This document shows positions 26,934-36,783 of a DNA stretch of 64,000 bases, piece by piece. The DNA lies in the NCBI GenBank assembly GCA_964640655.1, contig CAZXFT010000015.1:1-64000 (forward strand), written 5' to 3'. The position numbers were made by a program, and so were the translations under genes. Each line of letters begins with the position of its first letter. Within the stretch, counting starts at the first letter, position 1. Under the pieces are notes generated by a model. The model was not told the origin of the DNA and made no database searches. It saw nothing but the letters and a program-made list of their open reading frames with translations. The DNA comes from BJGO01 sp964640655 (GTDB lineage Bacteria; Bacteroidota; Bacteroidia; Chitinophagales; UBA10324).

Positions 26934-27311
26934 ATGTCCAAACATTACGAAACCGTAATCATTTTCTCACCCATCCTCAGCGATGAAGACGTGAAGAAAT
27001 CGGTTACGAAGTACACGAAACTCCTCTCTGACCATGGCGCTAAAATCGTCGAGGAGCGTAACTGGGGCTTAAAGCAATTAGCTTACCCCATTCAAAACAA
27101 ATCCAATGGTATTTATTATATCATTGAATACACAGCGCCGGGTACCAGCATTTCCAAAGTGGAAATCGAATTCCGTCGCGACGAGAACATTCTTCGCTTC
27201 CTGAGCACTTCCTTAGACAAGTATGCAGTGGAGTACAACGAAAAACGCCGTCAGGGTCTCGTTGGTAAGGGAAAGAAAGTAATCGAAAAATCTGAGGAGG
27301 TAGCATCATGA
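26934..27311 (+). CDS. rpsF: Small ribosomal subunit protein bS6
   Basis: 125 aa. The ferredoxin-like S6 fold is clear: HYETVIIFSPILSDEDVK, GAKIVEERNWGLKQLAYPIQNKSNGIYYIIEY, and the C-terminal EKSEEVAS tail. It pairs with S18 in the 30S platform. Its stop overlaps the rpsR start by four bases. Confidence 0.97.
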   Translation: MSKHYETVIIFSPILSDEDVKKSVTKYTKLLSDHGAKIVEERNWGLKQLAYPIQNKSNGIYYIIEYTAPGTSISKVEIEFRRDENILRFLSTSLDKYAVEYNEKRRQGLVGKGKKVIEKSEEVAS

Positions 27312-27577
27312 GCAGCGGAAAAAAAGAGATTAAATTCTTAACTCAGCAAAAGCAGATTAAACGTCCTAAAAAGTACTGCCGTTTCAAGAAGATGGGCATC
27401 AAGTACATTGACTACAAGGAAACTGAGTTCCTGATGAAATTTATTAACGAACAAGGTAAGATGCTTCCACGCCGTATCACCGGCAACTCACTGAAGTATC
27501 AACGTAAAGTGGCGCAGGCTGTTAAGCGTGCACGCCACCTGGCTCTGTTGCCTTATGTTTCTGACCTTTTAAAATAA
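27308..27577 (+). CDS. rpsR: Small ribosomal subunit protein bS18
   Basis: 89 aa, normal length. S18 core: RPKKYCRFKKMGIKYIDYKE and RRITGNSLKYQRKVAQAVKRARHLALLPYV. Translationally coupled to rpsF through a four-base overlap (ATGA). Confidence 0.97.
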   Translation: MSSGKKEIKFLTQQKQIKRPKKYCRFKKMGIKYIDYKETEFLMKFINEQGKMLPRRITGNSLKYQRKVAQAVKRARHLALLPYVSDLLK

Positions 27578-27586
27578 GAACACACC

Positions 27587-28033
27587 ATGGAAGTAATATT
27601 ATTGCAAGACGTTTCAAAGCTGGGTAGAGAAAACGACCTGGTGAAGGTTAAACCGGGTTATGCCCGCAATTTCCTGTTCCCGCGCAAACTGGCTGTGGTA
27701 GCCGACGAAGCTGCCCGCAAACAACTGGCAGAACGCAACAAGCAGGATGCCCGTCGCGAGGAAAAACTGTTGAAAGAAATCAACGTGGTGGTTGATAAAC
27801 TGAAAGGTGCATCATTCACCATAGGCACGAAAGCCGGTACCAGCGGTAAAATCTTTGGCAGTGTCACCACACATATGTTGGCAGCTGCTATCAAAAAACA
27901 ACTGAACATTTCGGTTGACCGTAAAAAGATTACACTGCCTGAAGAAGTGAAGAACTTAGGTGCTTACACTGCAAAAGTTGACCTGCACAAGGAAGTAAGT
28001 GTAGATGTTAACTTTGAAGTGGTATCTGAATAG
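27587..28033 (+). CDS. rplI: Large ribosomal subunit protein bL9
   Basis: 148 aa. The N-terminal domain is MEVILLQDVSKLGRENDLVKVKPGYARNFLFPRKLA, the long linker helix follows, and the C-terminal domain contains GKIFGSVTTHMLAAAI and ends DVNFEVVSE. It sits nine bases after rpsR in the standard rpsF-rpsR-rplI order. Confidence 0.97.
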   Translation: MEVILLQDVSKLGRENDLVKVKPGYARNFLFPRKLAVVADEAARKQLAERNKQDARREEKLLKEINVVVDKLKGASFTIGTKAGTSGKIFGSVTTHMLAAAIKKQLNISVDRKKITLPEEVKNLGAYTAKVDLHKEVSVDVNFEVVSE

Positions 28034-28057
28034 TCACTCCTTACAACAAGTATTTCA

Positions 28058-28093
28058 AATCCCCTGTGATAAAAGCCACAGGGGATTTTTTTT
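28058..28093 (+). terminator. Rho-independent terminator of the rpsF-rpsR-rplI operon
   Basis: Eleven-base-pair stem AATCCCCTGTG / CACAGGGGATT with an eight-base loop, then a run of T. Confidence 0.93.
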
Positions 28094-28229
28094 CAATATT
28101 GTCAGAAATGCAGATTAATTGGATCAAATAATATAATTCTTATTATTTATGGGCTGATTGGTTCTTTATACTATGCACAACAGTGTATGACTTTACTCGT
28201 CTAAAAAAAGCAACTTTGTTAGACTCCTA

Positions 28230-30041
28230 TCACTGTTTTATGAACCATAAATTAAGAATCTTTTCATCCAGAACAATATCAACGAAATAGATACCTTGCG
28301 ACAGATTAGCTATATATATGGTTTTTTGCGGATGAGTAATTTCACGGATAACGACACCTACAGAATTTCTAATTTGTAATGCACGAATGTATTGTTCTGT
28401 GTCTAAATAAATTAGGTCAACAGCAGGAATAGGGTATATTTTAATTCCTCTGTTTACTGACTTATCAATACCATTAATGAGATTAACTTCAATTGAATCG
28501 GTAGCTGAACATCCGTTTACATCTGATACTGTAACTGCATATTCACCGGAAAAATCGACTGAAATAGTCTGTGTTTCGTCCCCGGTACTCCATTGATAGT
28601 CTGTAAATCCGGCACCGGCATCAAGGGTTACCGGAAATGAACTTGCTTCGATATCTACACCCAGATCAACGATGGGATTGTCATGAACAGTGATTTCGAT
28701 AGATGCAATGGCAGTACAAGAACTAGCGTTTGTTGCAGTCACATTATATGTGCCGGAATTCACCGGAATAAATGCAGTTCCATCTTCAATACCATCTGAC
28801 CAGGTGTAATTGACATCATTGCCTCCACCAAATAAGGTGACCGTTTCTCCCTCACATAGCGATGTTCCAGGTATGGCGTATGGACTCACAGCCGGTGAGG
28901 AAGCAATGATTAGAAATATAGAATCCTTTGCGATACAAGATCCACCAGACGATGCAGTCACTATATACCATCCCCCATTAACAGGAGTAAAAGCCACACT
29001 ATCTGATACTCCGTTGGTCCATATGTATGATGACGCATTTCCATCAGCGAATAGCATAACCTGATTACCTTCGCACACTTCTGTGTCTGGTAAGGCAATT
29101 GCCTGAACCAGGGGTTGGATTAGCAAAGGTTGCTCTGATCCAATAGCAGGGTTATAAGTTCCGGTTCCGGTAATCGGTATTTCATGATCTATTGTAATTC
29201 TGCCATTTCCTCCATTACCCCCAAAGCGTCCGGTTAGAAAAGATTGGGAAGTGCCTCCTGTTCCACCAACTGCAGTAATAAGACCATTATTAATGACTTG
29301 AACACTCTTAATCAGAATAGAACCACCTGAGCCACCGCCGCCGCCACCTACATGCGTACCCGCATTCCCTCCATTTCCTCCGTTGGCATTAATGATAGCA
29401 CCTGAGGCTATGGTTACAGAACCACCACAACTGATTTCAATAGCACCGCCACCGGCACCGCCACCACCACCGCCTGAGCTAAAACCGCCTGAGCCGCCAC
29501 CACCACCAGAGCCCCCTTGAAGCACAGATATTTGTGCATCGCCATAAGTTGCTCCAGCCTGACCTCCAGTAGAATTTCCGCTCGCGGCTCCGTTGGTACC
29601 ATATCCGCCGCCACCTCCGCCACCAAAGTCCTGACCACCGCCACCTCCGCCAATACCATAACCCCATGAAGCTGAAGCAGACCAGTTGAAATTGTTATAA
29701 GATCCATCACCGCCATTGGAACCGCCTGCCACTCCTATGCCACCGCCACCATATGTGATATTCACTATGCCGTTGGCCCCATTTCCTCCTTTCACGCTGA
29801 GTGTGCCCTGAATATTGACATTACCGGTTACGAGAATGACTAAAGGTTCATTTCCGGTGGCCGTTACAGTAACACCAGGGCTGATTGAAAATGAGGTAAA
29901 GTTATAAGTTCCTCCGGCAATGGTGGTGTTAGATGTGGCATTATAGACCCCGTCCGATCCATTACCAGCATTAAAACAACTCTGGCCGAAAACGCAAGCA
30001 CAGTAGCAAAATACAATCAATGGGATAAGGAAATATCGCAT
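28230..30041 (-). CDS. Glycine-rich secreted protein with T9SS type A domain
   Basis: 603 aa. Signal peptide 1-19 (CYCACVFGQ). Residues about 30-75 are beta-helix-like (ATGNEPLVILVTGNVNIQGTLSV); about 80-290 are dominated by glycine (runs of up to seven) in irregular repeats with Ser, Asn and Asp. Three Ig/PKD-like modules then precede the T9SS type A domain (KIYPIPAVDLIYL ... LSQGIYFVDIVLDEK). It is a surface structural or adhesin-type protein; no catalytic motif is visible. The glycine codons make the DNA locally G/C-rich. The gaps on either side (28094-28229 and 30042-30280) hold nothing I can name. Confidence 0.88.
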   Translation of the reverse strand: MRYFLIPLIVFCYCACVFGQSCFNAGNGSDGVYNATSNTTIAGGTYNFTSFSISPGVTVTATGNEPLVILVTGNVNIQGTLSVKGGNGANGIVNITYGGGGIGVAGGSNGGDGSYNNFNWSASASWGYGIGGGGGGQDFGGGGGGGYGTNGAASGNSTGGQAGATYGDAQISVLQGGSGGGGGSGGFSSGGGGGGAGGGAIEISCGGSVTIASGAIINANGGNGGNAGTHVGGGGGGSGGSILIKSVQVINNGLITAVGGTGGTSQSFLTGRFGGNGGNGRITIDHEIPITGTGTYNPAIGSEQPLLIQPLVQAIALPDTEVCEGNQVMLFADGNASSYIWTNGVSDSVAFTPVNGGWYIVTASSGGSCIAKDSIFLIIASSPAVSPYAIPGTSLCEGETVTLFGGGNDVNYTWSDGIEDGTAFIPVNSGTYNVTATNASSCTAIASIEITVHDNPIVDLGVDIEASSFPVTLDAGAGFTDYQWSTGDETQTISVDFSGEYAVTVSDVNGCSATDSIEVNLINGIDKSVNRGIKIYPIPAVDLIYLDTEQYIRALQIRNSVGVVIREITHPQKTIYIANLSQGIYFVDIVLDEKILNLWFIKQ

Positions 30042-30280
30042 AGTATAGAGTAATTAAAAGTAAAATTTTTCGAGTCTTTAGAAATGTAATTATATTCTTT
30101 TTCATGTTTAAAAGAAAAAAAATCTAGCAATCAGGTATGTTCTATAATACATATAACTGAATTGGGAGATGGCATAGAAACAATGATATAGTCTTAATTG
30201 CACATTGGATAATAAGTTCGTAAAACATGTAAACAGTGAGGGTAAATTATTTTTCAAAACAACTTATTTGAAAAAGTATA

Positions 30281-32407
30281 TCAATACCCCCCGTTATACT
30301 TCCTCAAAAACCATTCAGCACTAAGCAACAGTAGCAGCACGACAAACAACCATTTCAAATTAATCACTGATTCGCTTTTATTGATGGAATAGATTACGGG
30401 TTTGATGGTGTCGCTAGCTTTAATGATGTTGATGATTTCTTCGCTGCGTTCTAAGGGGAATATAGCGCCTCCACTATTGGCAGCCAACTGATACATTAGG
30501 TTGTAGTCTGCGGTGAGGTCAATGCTCTCCAACTGTACGGGACTAATGCGGAATGTGCCACTCTCGGAAAGGTTTCTGTTATTGAAAGTAGTACTTGCTT
30601 TCCATTGATAATCGCCGGAGACAAAACTTCCTGCATTTAGTGTATATGCATTGTAAGTTTTATTAAACTGAAAGCTGAAATCTTTTCCCTCCTTAGTGGT
30701 AACGGAAAGTTTCACGTCGGGCATGTTGACCAGTTCGCCGGCATCGTTGTATAACTCGGCATTAAAAAGAACCGGTTCGTTTTCGCCAAATATGCGTGTG
30801 TTGCTGTTGCCCGATTCGTTCTGAACATAAACTCGGAAGGGCTTGTTCTCTGCGCGGCTCACCAAATACTGAATGCAGCGGCGCATCAACTCGTTGAAGG
30901 CATCGTGATTTTTATTTTTCTGGTAGTCAGACAAGCGCCAACGCCATATTCCTTCACCAGCAATAACACCGGTGTTCGATTGCAAACCTGACTCAAAGGC
31001 TATTAAGGGATAGTTGGTTTGCACATTGCCCACCTTTTGCCAAAGCAAGGCTAATGAAGAAGCCGACATTTTATAATCGCCAAACACTGTTTGCAGCGGT
31101 GGAAATGCAGCTATGCGCTCGCGTGTTTTATCAGAGATGGTGAATAGTGCAAAGTCTTTATTGAACACAGCCTGCGCGGCATTCATACTGCTGTTGCTAC
31201 CGTTTAGCTTTACAGCACTTTGAATGTTATTGAATGTACCCACTACAGTTTCGTTACCAAGAATAAACAGCAGCGGTGTCTTGCGCTCTTTGAGTTTGCC
31301 GATAAAACTATTGAACATACCATCGCCTCCGGGCAGCTGATGCAGAATAACCAATTTGTAATCGCTGATGTTAGATGGGTATTCGGGCTGGTAGCGAACT
31401 TCGGTCTCGTAGTTTTTGATTTCCTGCAAGGATAAGTTGATGGCAGCAATATCAGGATGCGGAGATTCTGCCATGATTAGTATCTTATCCTTAGACTCCC
31501 GCACATCCACAAACACATCCTTAACATTATTCAACTCGGTAACTTCATTTTCCACTGTGCTCATTCGCACACGATAATGATTTACTCCGCTGCGGTCGGC
31601 AGTTATCACCACCTCTTGCGAAAATGAAAACGCATTGTTGGTAAAGACAATATTTTTCTCGAACAACTTTTTTTCGTTACCCTCATTAACCAACGAAACA
31701 CTTAATGTGCTTGATGAAGAAACACAAGCTATAGCCTTTCCAAATATTTGCATGGTAAAGCTGTTGCCGAGAAAAACCACACTGTTGGCGTTTACTTTAC
31801 TCAGCGCCAAATCGCGCTTCACACTGGTATCGCCAAGTGGAATACTAAATAGTGGCACCGACGACAACTGAGGCATATATAATGGATTGCTTCCTTTATT
31901 ATAGATGCCATCCGATACCAGTATTACTGCACCCAGATTGCGGCTGCGATTGTTATCATAAACATATTTTAAAGCCGAGGAGATATCGGTTGCATTTTCG
32001 TTTAATGAATCTAAATCGTTCGTTAATACATCACTACCAAACTTTAACACCTGCACTTCATAGTCCTGATTTAATTCACCGGAAATTTTATTGATGGTGC
32101 TGTGATATTGTTTTAGTGTTTCATTATTCAACACCATGGGTAGTGACTTGCTGCCGTCTTTGAGAATTACTACCAAAGGCTTCTCGGTTTCGCTGCGAAT
32201 AATTTTCAGGAGCGGTGAAAGCAAGAGTATAAATAGAACACTTAATAACACGGCACGCAACGCAGTGAGTGAAATGTTCAATGCGCGCGCATGTTTTACC
32301 TGCGAAAAGGTTTTGTCTTTGTAATATAGTAACAGGGCTAAGCCTGTGCCAGCCAATAAGCACAGTAGAATATACCAGGCCGGATATGAAAGTTCAAGTT
32401 GCAGCAA
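30281..32407 (-). CDS. Membrane-anchored von Willebrand factor A domain protein
   Basis: 708 aa from a TTG start. Two membrane segments near the N-terminus (about 11-28 and 45-68) are followed by a VWA domain with an intact MIDAS D-x-S-x-S at 84-88 (DGSKS) and the second MIDAS segment AVILVSDG. A large extracellular middle section follows, with a final membrane segment at the C-terminus (LKWLFVVLLLLL). This layout is common in Bacteroidota in Bat-type or periplasmic scaffold proteins; the partner is unknown. It is the last gene in the mlaE-mlaF-sucD-fabG run, 45 bases after fabG. Confidence 0.85.
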   Translation of the reverse strand: MLQLELSYPAWYILLCLLAGTGLALLLYYKDKTFSQVKHARALNISLTALRAVLLSVLFILLLSPLLKIIRSETEKPLVVILKDGSKSLPMVLNNETLKQYHSTINKISGELNQDYEVQVLKFGSDVLTNDLDSLNENATDISSALKYVYDNNRSRNLGAVILVSDGIYNKGSNPLYMPQLSSVPLFSIPLGDTSVKRDLALSKVNANSVVFLGNSFTMQIFGKAIACVSSSSTLSVSLVNEGNEKKLFEKNIVFTNNAFSFSQEVVITADRSGVNHYRVRMSTVENEVTELNNVKDVFVDVRESKDKILIMAESPHPDIAAINLSLQEIKNYETEVRYQPEYPSNISDYKLVILHQLPGGDGMFNSFIGKLKERKTPLLFILGNETVVGTFNNIQSAVKLNGSNSSMNAAQAVFNKDFALFTISDKTRERIAAFPPLQTVFGDYKMSASSLALLWQKVGNVQTNYPLIAFESGLQSNTGVIAGEGIWRWRLSDYQKNKNHDAFNELMRRCIQYLVSRAENKPFRVYVQNESGNSNTRIFGENEPVLFNAELYNDAGELVNMPDVKLSVTTKEGKDFSFQFNKTYNAYTLNAGSFVSGDYQWKASTTFNNRNLSESGTFRISPVQLESIDLTADYNLMYQLAANSGGAIFPLERSEEIINIIKASDTIKPVIYSINKSESVINLKWLFVVLLLLLSAEWFLRKYNGGY

Positions 32408-32452
32408 TTTGCAGATTATGTTGAGCCGAAGAACGAAATGTATGCGTGTACA

Positions 32453-33199
32453 TTATGTATTCAAACCTCCGCAGATATTAATTACCTGTCCGTTGATATA
32501 CGACGATAAATCGGAGCCGAGGAACAAACACAGGTTGGCCACTTCATCGGCAGTGCCGTAACGACCCATAGGTATAGACTTCATAAATTCTTTCTTCACC
32601 TCTTCGGCCAGGGTGTCGGTCATTTCAGTTTCGATGAAACCGGGAGCCACTGCATTGCAGCGAATATTGCGGGAGCCCATTTCCTGTGCTATTGATTTAG
32701 TGAAACCTATAATACCGGCTTTAGATGCCGAATAGTTTGACTGACCGGGGTTGCCGCTGACACCTACCACAGAGCTCATGTTGATGATGGAGCCGCTGCG
32801 TTGTTTCATCATGGGTTTAATAACCTGCTTGGTGATGTTGTACACCGACTTCAGATTCGTATTGATCACTTCATCCCATTGCTCTTCGGTGATGCGAAGC
32901 AAAAGATTATCGCGTGTGATGCCGGCGTTGTTAATCACAATATCAATCTTTCCAAATTCTGCGAGCACATCCACAACCAATTTTTCAGCTTCTGCAAACG
33001 AAGCTGCATTTGAGCGGTAAGCCTGTGCTTTGGTGGTGTTGCTGCGTAAGTCGTTTTCCAGTGCGCAGGCACGCTGCTCAGAGGATAAATATGTAAACGC
33101 TATCTGTGCGCCGTGCTCCGCATACTTCTTGGCTATAGCCTCACCTATACCGCGCGATGCACCTGTTATCAGTGCCACTTTTCCTTCTAATAACTTCAT
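32453..33199 (-). CDS. fabG: 3-oxoacyl-[acyl-carrier-protein] reductase
   Basis: 248 aa, normal FabG length. NAD(P) motif TGASRGIG (12-19), NNAG (90-93), active-site Asn115, Ser143 and the Tyr156-x3-Lys160 pair in YSASK. It reduces the keto group during fatty-acid elongation. It sits between sucD and the VWA gene in one run; the usual fab cluster (acpP, fabF) is not nearby. Confidence 0.93.
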   Translation of the reverse strand: MKLLEGKVALITGASRGIGEAIAKKYAEHGAQIAFTYLSSEQRACALENDLRSNTTKAQAYRSNAASFAEAEKLVVDVLAEFGKIDIVINNAGITRDNLLLRITEEQWDEVINTNLKSVYNITKQVIKPMMKQRSGSIINMSSVVGVSGNPGQSNYSASKAGIIGFTKSIAQEMGSRNIRCNAVAPGFIETEMTDTLAEEVKKEFMKSIPMGRYGTADEVANLCLFLGSDLSSYINGQVINICGGLNT

Positions 33200-33251
33200 A
33201 GTTTCTGTTTAAAAAGATTGATCAAGAATTTCCACCCCCACTTGTAAAGGA

Positions 33252-34136
33252 TTATGCGGTTACACCGGCCAATGCCTTGGCCATGGTATCGCCAATAACA
33301 GCAGGGCTTGCCACTACGTGAATGCCGCACTCAGCCATAATGCGCATCTTGGCTTCGGCTGTGTCCTCCGCACCGCCAATGATGGCACCTGCGTGACCCA
33401 TACGACGACCGGGAGGCGCAGTTTGACCAGCTATGAAACCCACAACAGGCTTCTTGTTTCCGGTTTCTTTAATCCAGCGTGCTGCTTCGGCTTCCATTCC
33501 GCCGCCAATTTCACCTATCATGATGATAGCGTCAGTGTCTTTATCATTCATGAGCAACTCAACGGCTTCTTTGGTAGAGGTACCAATGATGGGGTCGCCG
33601 CCAATGCCTATTGCCGTGCTGATTCCCAATCCTGCTTTCACTACCTGATCGGCAGCTTCGTAGGTCAATGTCCCCGATTTGGAAACTATACCTATTCGGC
33701 CACTCTTAAATACAAAGCCAGGCATAATACCCACCTTGGCTTCACCCGGAGTTATGACACCCGGACAGTTAGGGCCTATTAACACGCAGCCACGGTCTTT
33801 CACAAAACGATAAGCTGTAATCATATCGCGCACGGGAATACCTTCGGTGATGCAAACGATAACCTGAATGCCTGCTTCGGCAGCTTCCATAATGGCATCG
33901 GCTGCAAAGGCCGGTGGTACAAATATGATGGACACATTTGCCTGTGTTTGCTTTACGGCATCGGCTACAGTGTTGAACACAGGGCGGTCAATATGTTTTG
34001 TGCCGCCTTTGCCCGGTGTAACGCCACCCACCACATTGGTGCCATAATCGATCATTTGTGTGGCATGGAAAGTACCTTCGGTTCCGGTGAAACCCTGTAC
34101 AATAACTTTTGAATTTTTGTTGACTAAAACGCTCAT
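33252..34136 (-). CDS. sucD: Succinyl-CoA synthetase alpha subunit
   Basis: 294 aa. CoA-binding N-terminus (GFTGTEGTFHA), GPNCPGVITPGE, and the phosphohistidine His248 in RRMGHAGA. It converts succinyl-CoA to succinate with ATP or GTP formation in the TCA cycle. The beta subunit (sucC) is not in the window. It starts four bases after mlaF, so it is likely on the same message. Confidence 0.95.
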   Translation of the reverse strand: MSVLVNKNSKVIVQGFTGTEGTFHATQMIDYGTNVVGGVTPGKGGTKHIDRPVFNTVADAVKQTQANVSIIFVPPAFAADAIMEAAEAGIQVIVCITEGIPVRDMITAYRFVKDRGCVLIGPNCPGVITPGEAKVGIMPGFVFKSGRIGIVSKSGTLTYEAADQVVKAGLGISTAIGIGGDPIIGTSTKEAVELLMNDKDTDAIIMIGEIGGGMEAEAARWIKETGNKKPVVGFIAGQTAPPGRRMGHAGAIIGGAEDTAEAKMRIMAECGIHVVASPAVIGDTMAKALAGVTA

Positions 34137-34140
34137 GAAA

Positions 34141-34914
34141 TCAGGTGTTTGAATTTTGATTATATGCGGACTTAACCGCCTTTAAAAACTTGCTCGCAAA
34201 TATAAAGTCATTCAGCAGATGATTGTTAGTGCGCATCACCTCTTTGTTGGTTCCCTCCCACTCCTTCAATCCCTTGTGCAAAAACAAAATGTGGTCACCT
34301 ATCTCCATCACCGAGTTCATATCGTGCGTGTTTACGATGGTGGTGATGTGATATTCACGGGTGATTTCCTGTATTAACTTATCTATTACTATAGATGTTA
34401 AAGGGTCGAGGCCGGAGTTGGGCTCGTCGCAAAAAAGATATCTGGGGTTCATCACTATGGCACGTGCTATACCCACACGCTTTTTCATACCGCCACTCAG
34501 CTCGTTCGGAAATAGTTTGTTGGCACCTTTTAGGTTCACACGCTCCAGACATTCGTTAACGCGCATTAATTTCTCACTGCGTGATTTAGTGGTAAACATA
34601 TTTAACGGAAAAATGATATTCTCTTCCACATTAAGAGAATCGAACAAAGCCGAATTCTGAAACAACATACCCACCTGCTGACGGATAAGTTTTAATTCCG
34701 ATTTATCCAATGCAGTAATGTCCGTATCACCGCCAAAAAGAATATACCCCGAAGAAGGAGGCATCAGGCCCACCATAATTTTCATCAACACTGTTTTGCC
34801 CGAACCACTGGCGCCAATTATAAGGCTGCATTGTCCAGCTTCAAATTGTGCGTCAATGCCCTGAAGAATTATTTTTTCACCAAATGATTTATTGATACCC
34901 TCAATCCTGATCAT
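34141..34914 (-). CDS. mlaF: MlaF-type ABC transporter ATPase
   Basis: 258 aa from the ATG at 34914, which overlaps the end of mlaE by four bases; a Met further upstream would lie inside mlaE. Walker A GASGSGKT (34-41), signature ELSGGMKKR and Walker B YLFCDEP. It energises the MlaE-type permease for phospholipid traffic between inner and outer membranes. MlaD/B/C homologues are not visible here. Confidence 0.92.
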   Translation of the reverse strand: MIRIEGINKSFGEKIILQGIDAQFEAGQCSLIIGASGSGKTVLMKIMVGLMPPSSGYILFGGDTDITALDKSELKLIRQQVGMLFQNSALFDSLNVEENIIFPLNMFTTKSRSEKLMRVNECLERVNLKGANKLFPNELSGGMKKRVGIARAIVMNPRYLFCDEPNSGLDPLTSIVIDKLIQEITREYHITTIVNTHDMNSVMEIGDHILFLHKGLKEWEGTNKEVMRTNNHLLNDFIFASKFLKAVKSAYNQNSNT

Positions 34915-35651
34915 AACAACAACTGCGCAAGAATATAGTCTGCCAATAAAATAATCACACAACAAACCACCACCGCTTTGGTAGCTGTTTTACCCACTTC
35001 CAGTGCACCGCCTTGAGTATAGTATCCATAGAAGGCAGATACCGATGATATGATAAAACCAAAGGTGATTGCTTTAATGATGGCAAAGGTTATTGTGAAA
35101 GGAATAAAGAATTCTATTGAGCCCTGAATAAACTCTTCGCGTGTTACAGCGCCACTGATTTCTCCTACCCATATTCCTGATATCACACAAAGAAAGCCGG
35201 AGACAATCACCAGCAATGGTATCATAATAACCGATGCCACTATCTTAGGCAGTATCAGATAAGCCGAAGCATTCACACCCATAATTTCCAGTGCATCTAT
35301 TTGTTCTGATATGCGCATGGTGCCAATCTCTGATGCTATGTTGCTGCCAATCTTGCCAGCCAATATCAGGCAGGTTACAGTAGGAGCCATTTCGAGTATG
35401 CTGGAGTTGGTAACAATAGAACCAATCGTGCTGCGTGGAATCAGAGGAGTGGTGAGTTGAAAGGCTGTTTGCACGGTAATCACAGCACCCAGAAAAACAG
35501 AAATGATGATGACAATGGCCAGTGAACCAATACCTATTTCCACCATTTGCCGCGTCAGTTCGCGCCAGTATATGGCACCCTTCTCCGGCTTTACCAGCGT
35601 GCTCTTCAATAACAGTAAATACCTCCCAAACTGATAAAAGAAACTGTCCAT
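34911..35651 (-). CDS. mlaE: MlaE-type ABC transporter permease
   Basis: 246 aa, five to six hydrophobic segments. Conserved MlaE region LAGKIGSNIASEIGTMRISEQIDALEIMG (about 98-126). It forms the membrane channel of the Mla (Mce-type) lipid transporter. It is first in the minus-strand run, divergent from the SDR gene across 67 bases. Confidence 0.93.
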   Translation of the reverse strand: MDSFFYQFGRYLLLLKSTLVKPEKGAIYWRELTRQMVEIGIGSLAIVIIISVFLGAVITVQTAFQLTTPLIPRSTIGSIVTNSSILEMAPTVTCLILAGKIGSNIASEIGTMRISEQIDALEIMGVNASAYLILPKIVASVIMIPLLVIVSGFLCVISGIWVGEISGAVTREEFIQGSIEFFIPFTITFAIIKAITFGFIISSVSAFYGYYTQGGALEVGKTATKAVVVCCVIILLADYILAQLLL

Positions 35652-35718
35652 CTATTGTATAGCCGTAAAAATACTGTATTTTGCTTCGCAGCATGATTTC
35701 ACCCAAACACTGATTCAA

Positions 35719-36453
35719 ATGCGTTCCACAAACAAACCTACCACAGTTCTCATCACCGGAGCCAGCCGAGGCATTGGTGCTGCCATAGCTAAAAAATTTG
35801 CTTCGCTTGGTTGCAGACTCATCCTCATTGCACGTGACCGCAAGGCACTTGCATCATTGAAACGCGACCTGGAATACGATTATAAAATTGAATGCCATAT
35901 TTATCCGGCTGATCTTAGCCACAGCGAAAGTCTCAGCCACACCTTGAATGGAATCAGCGCCATGCATAAGCGCCTCGATATACTCATTAACAACGCCGGC
36001 ATTTATGAGCCTGGTCGGGTGAGTGAGCAAAGTCCACAGGAAATGTTTAACATGCTCTCCGTAAACCTGATGTCAGCCTGGCAGATAACTCAGTGGGCAT
36101 TGCCTCTGCTGCGCAAAGGGTTTAAACCACTAATCATCAACATAGGCTCCATAGCCGGGCTGAATGCTTACCCCAACGGCGGTGCCTACAGTGTAAGCAA
36201 ACATGCACTGGTAGGCTTTAGCAAAAACCTGCGCAGCGAATTGATTGATAGCGGCATACGAGTAAGTACTTTTAACCCGGGTGCTACCTGGAGCAGCAGC
36301 TGGAGCGGAGCACGCCTAGCAAAGAGCCGTCTGATGCCTGCCGAAGACATAGCAGAACTTTGTGCGCTGACATATAACCTTAGCGCCAACACAGTAGTGG
36401 AAGACATTGTGATGCGACCATTATTGGGTGATGTGAAGGAAGAGGAGTTATAG
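35719..36453 (+). CDS. Short-chain dehydrogenase/reductase
   Basis: 244 aa. Nucleotide motif TGASRGIG, NNAG, catalytic Ser in NIGSIAG and Y-x3-K in YSVSKHALVG. A close copy of fabG logic but with no acyl-carrier context, so substrate is unknown. It ends in TAG. No terminator follows. Confidence 0.9.
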   Translation: MRSTNKPTTVLITGASRGIGAAIAKKFASLGCRLILIARDRKALASLKRDLEYDYKIECHIYPADLSHSESLSHTLNGISAMHKRLDILINNAGIYEPGRVSEQSPQEMFNMLSVNLMSAWQITQWALPLLRKGFKPLIINIGSIAGLNAYPNGGAYSVSKHALVGFSKNLRSELIDSGIRVSTFNPGATWSSSWSGARLAKSRLMPAEDIAELCALTYNLSANTVVEDIVMRPLLGDVKEEEL

Positions 36454-36783
36454 ACAATGGTGTCGCAGGAATAATAGATAGGTTAAATCAAAACTTTAAT
36501 TCAAACATTTAAGCGGAATTACTTAAATGATTCAATGAAAAACATTAAATCTTGTGAGTAAAAAAAATATGGCAACAGTTATACACTTTGACATCTCAGC
36601 AGACCACCTTTAGTTGAATATTTGTGCTTCTAATGTAAAATCGAGTTGACTGACAGTGTATATTTCCAAAAAATCCCTAATGCGCCAAGTCTGGTAACTT
36701 TATCAACAAGAACATAATAACAGAGGCAACATTGTAAATCAAGACTTATTCATAAATTAATAGGCAATAAAAATAAAGAGCAA
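36454..36783. other. 330-base intergenic stretch with one gene remnant
   Basis: A/T-rich, with no intact gene. Apart from the glyoxalase-like start fragment at 36569-36613 I see no promoter, terminator or repeat that I can name. It separates the SDR gene from the small MscS gene. Confidence 0.5.
36569..36613 (+). pseudogene. Start fragment of a VOC (glyoxalase-like) family gene
   Basis: Fourteen codons and a stop give MATVIHFDISADHL*. That is the characteristic first strand of VOC-family proteins (MATVIHFEIPADD-type), which normally continues to about 120 residues. Nothing similar continues in any frame after the TAG, so only the start survives. The call rests on a short match. Confidence 0.4.

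Noticed and set aside
29414..29716. Coding frames on the same strand within the glycine-rich gene
   Set aside because: Byproducts of G/C-rich repeat DNA in another frame.
34914..34965. Upstream Met for mlaF
   Set aside because: It lies inside mlaE; the ATG at 34914 overlaps the mlaE stop by four bases and starts the conserved MIRIEGINKSF.
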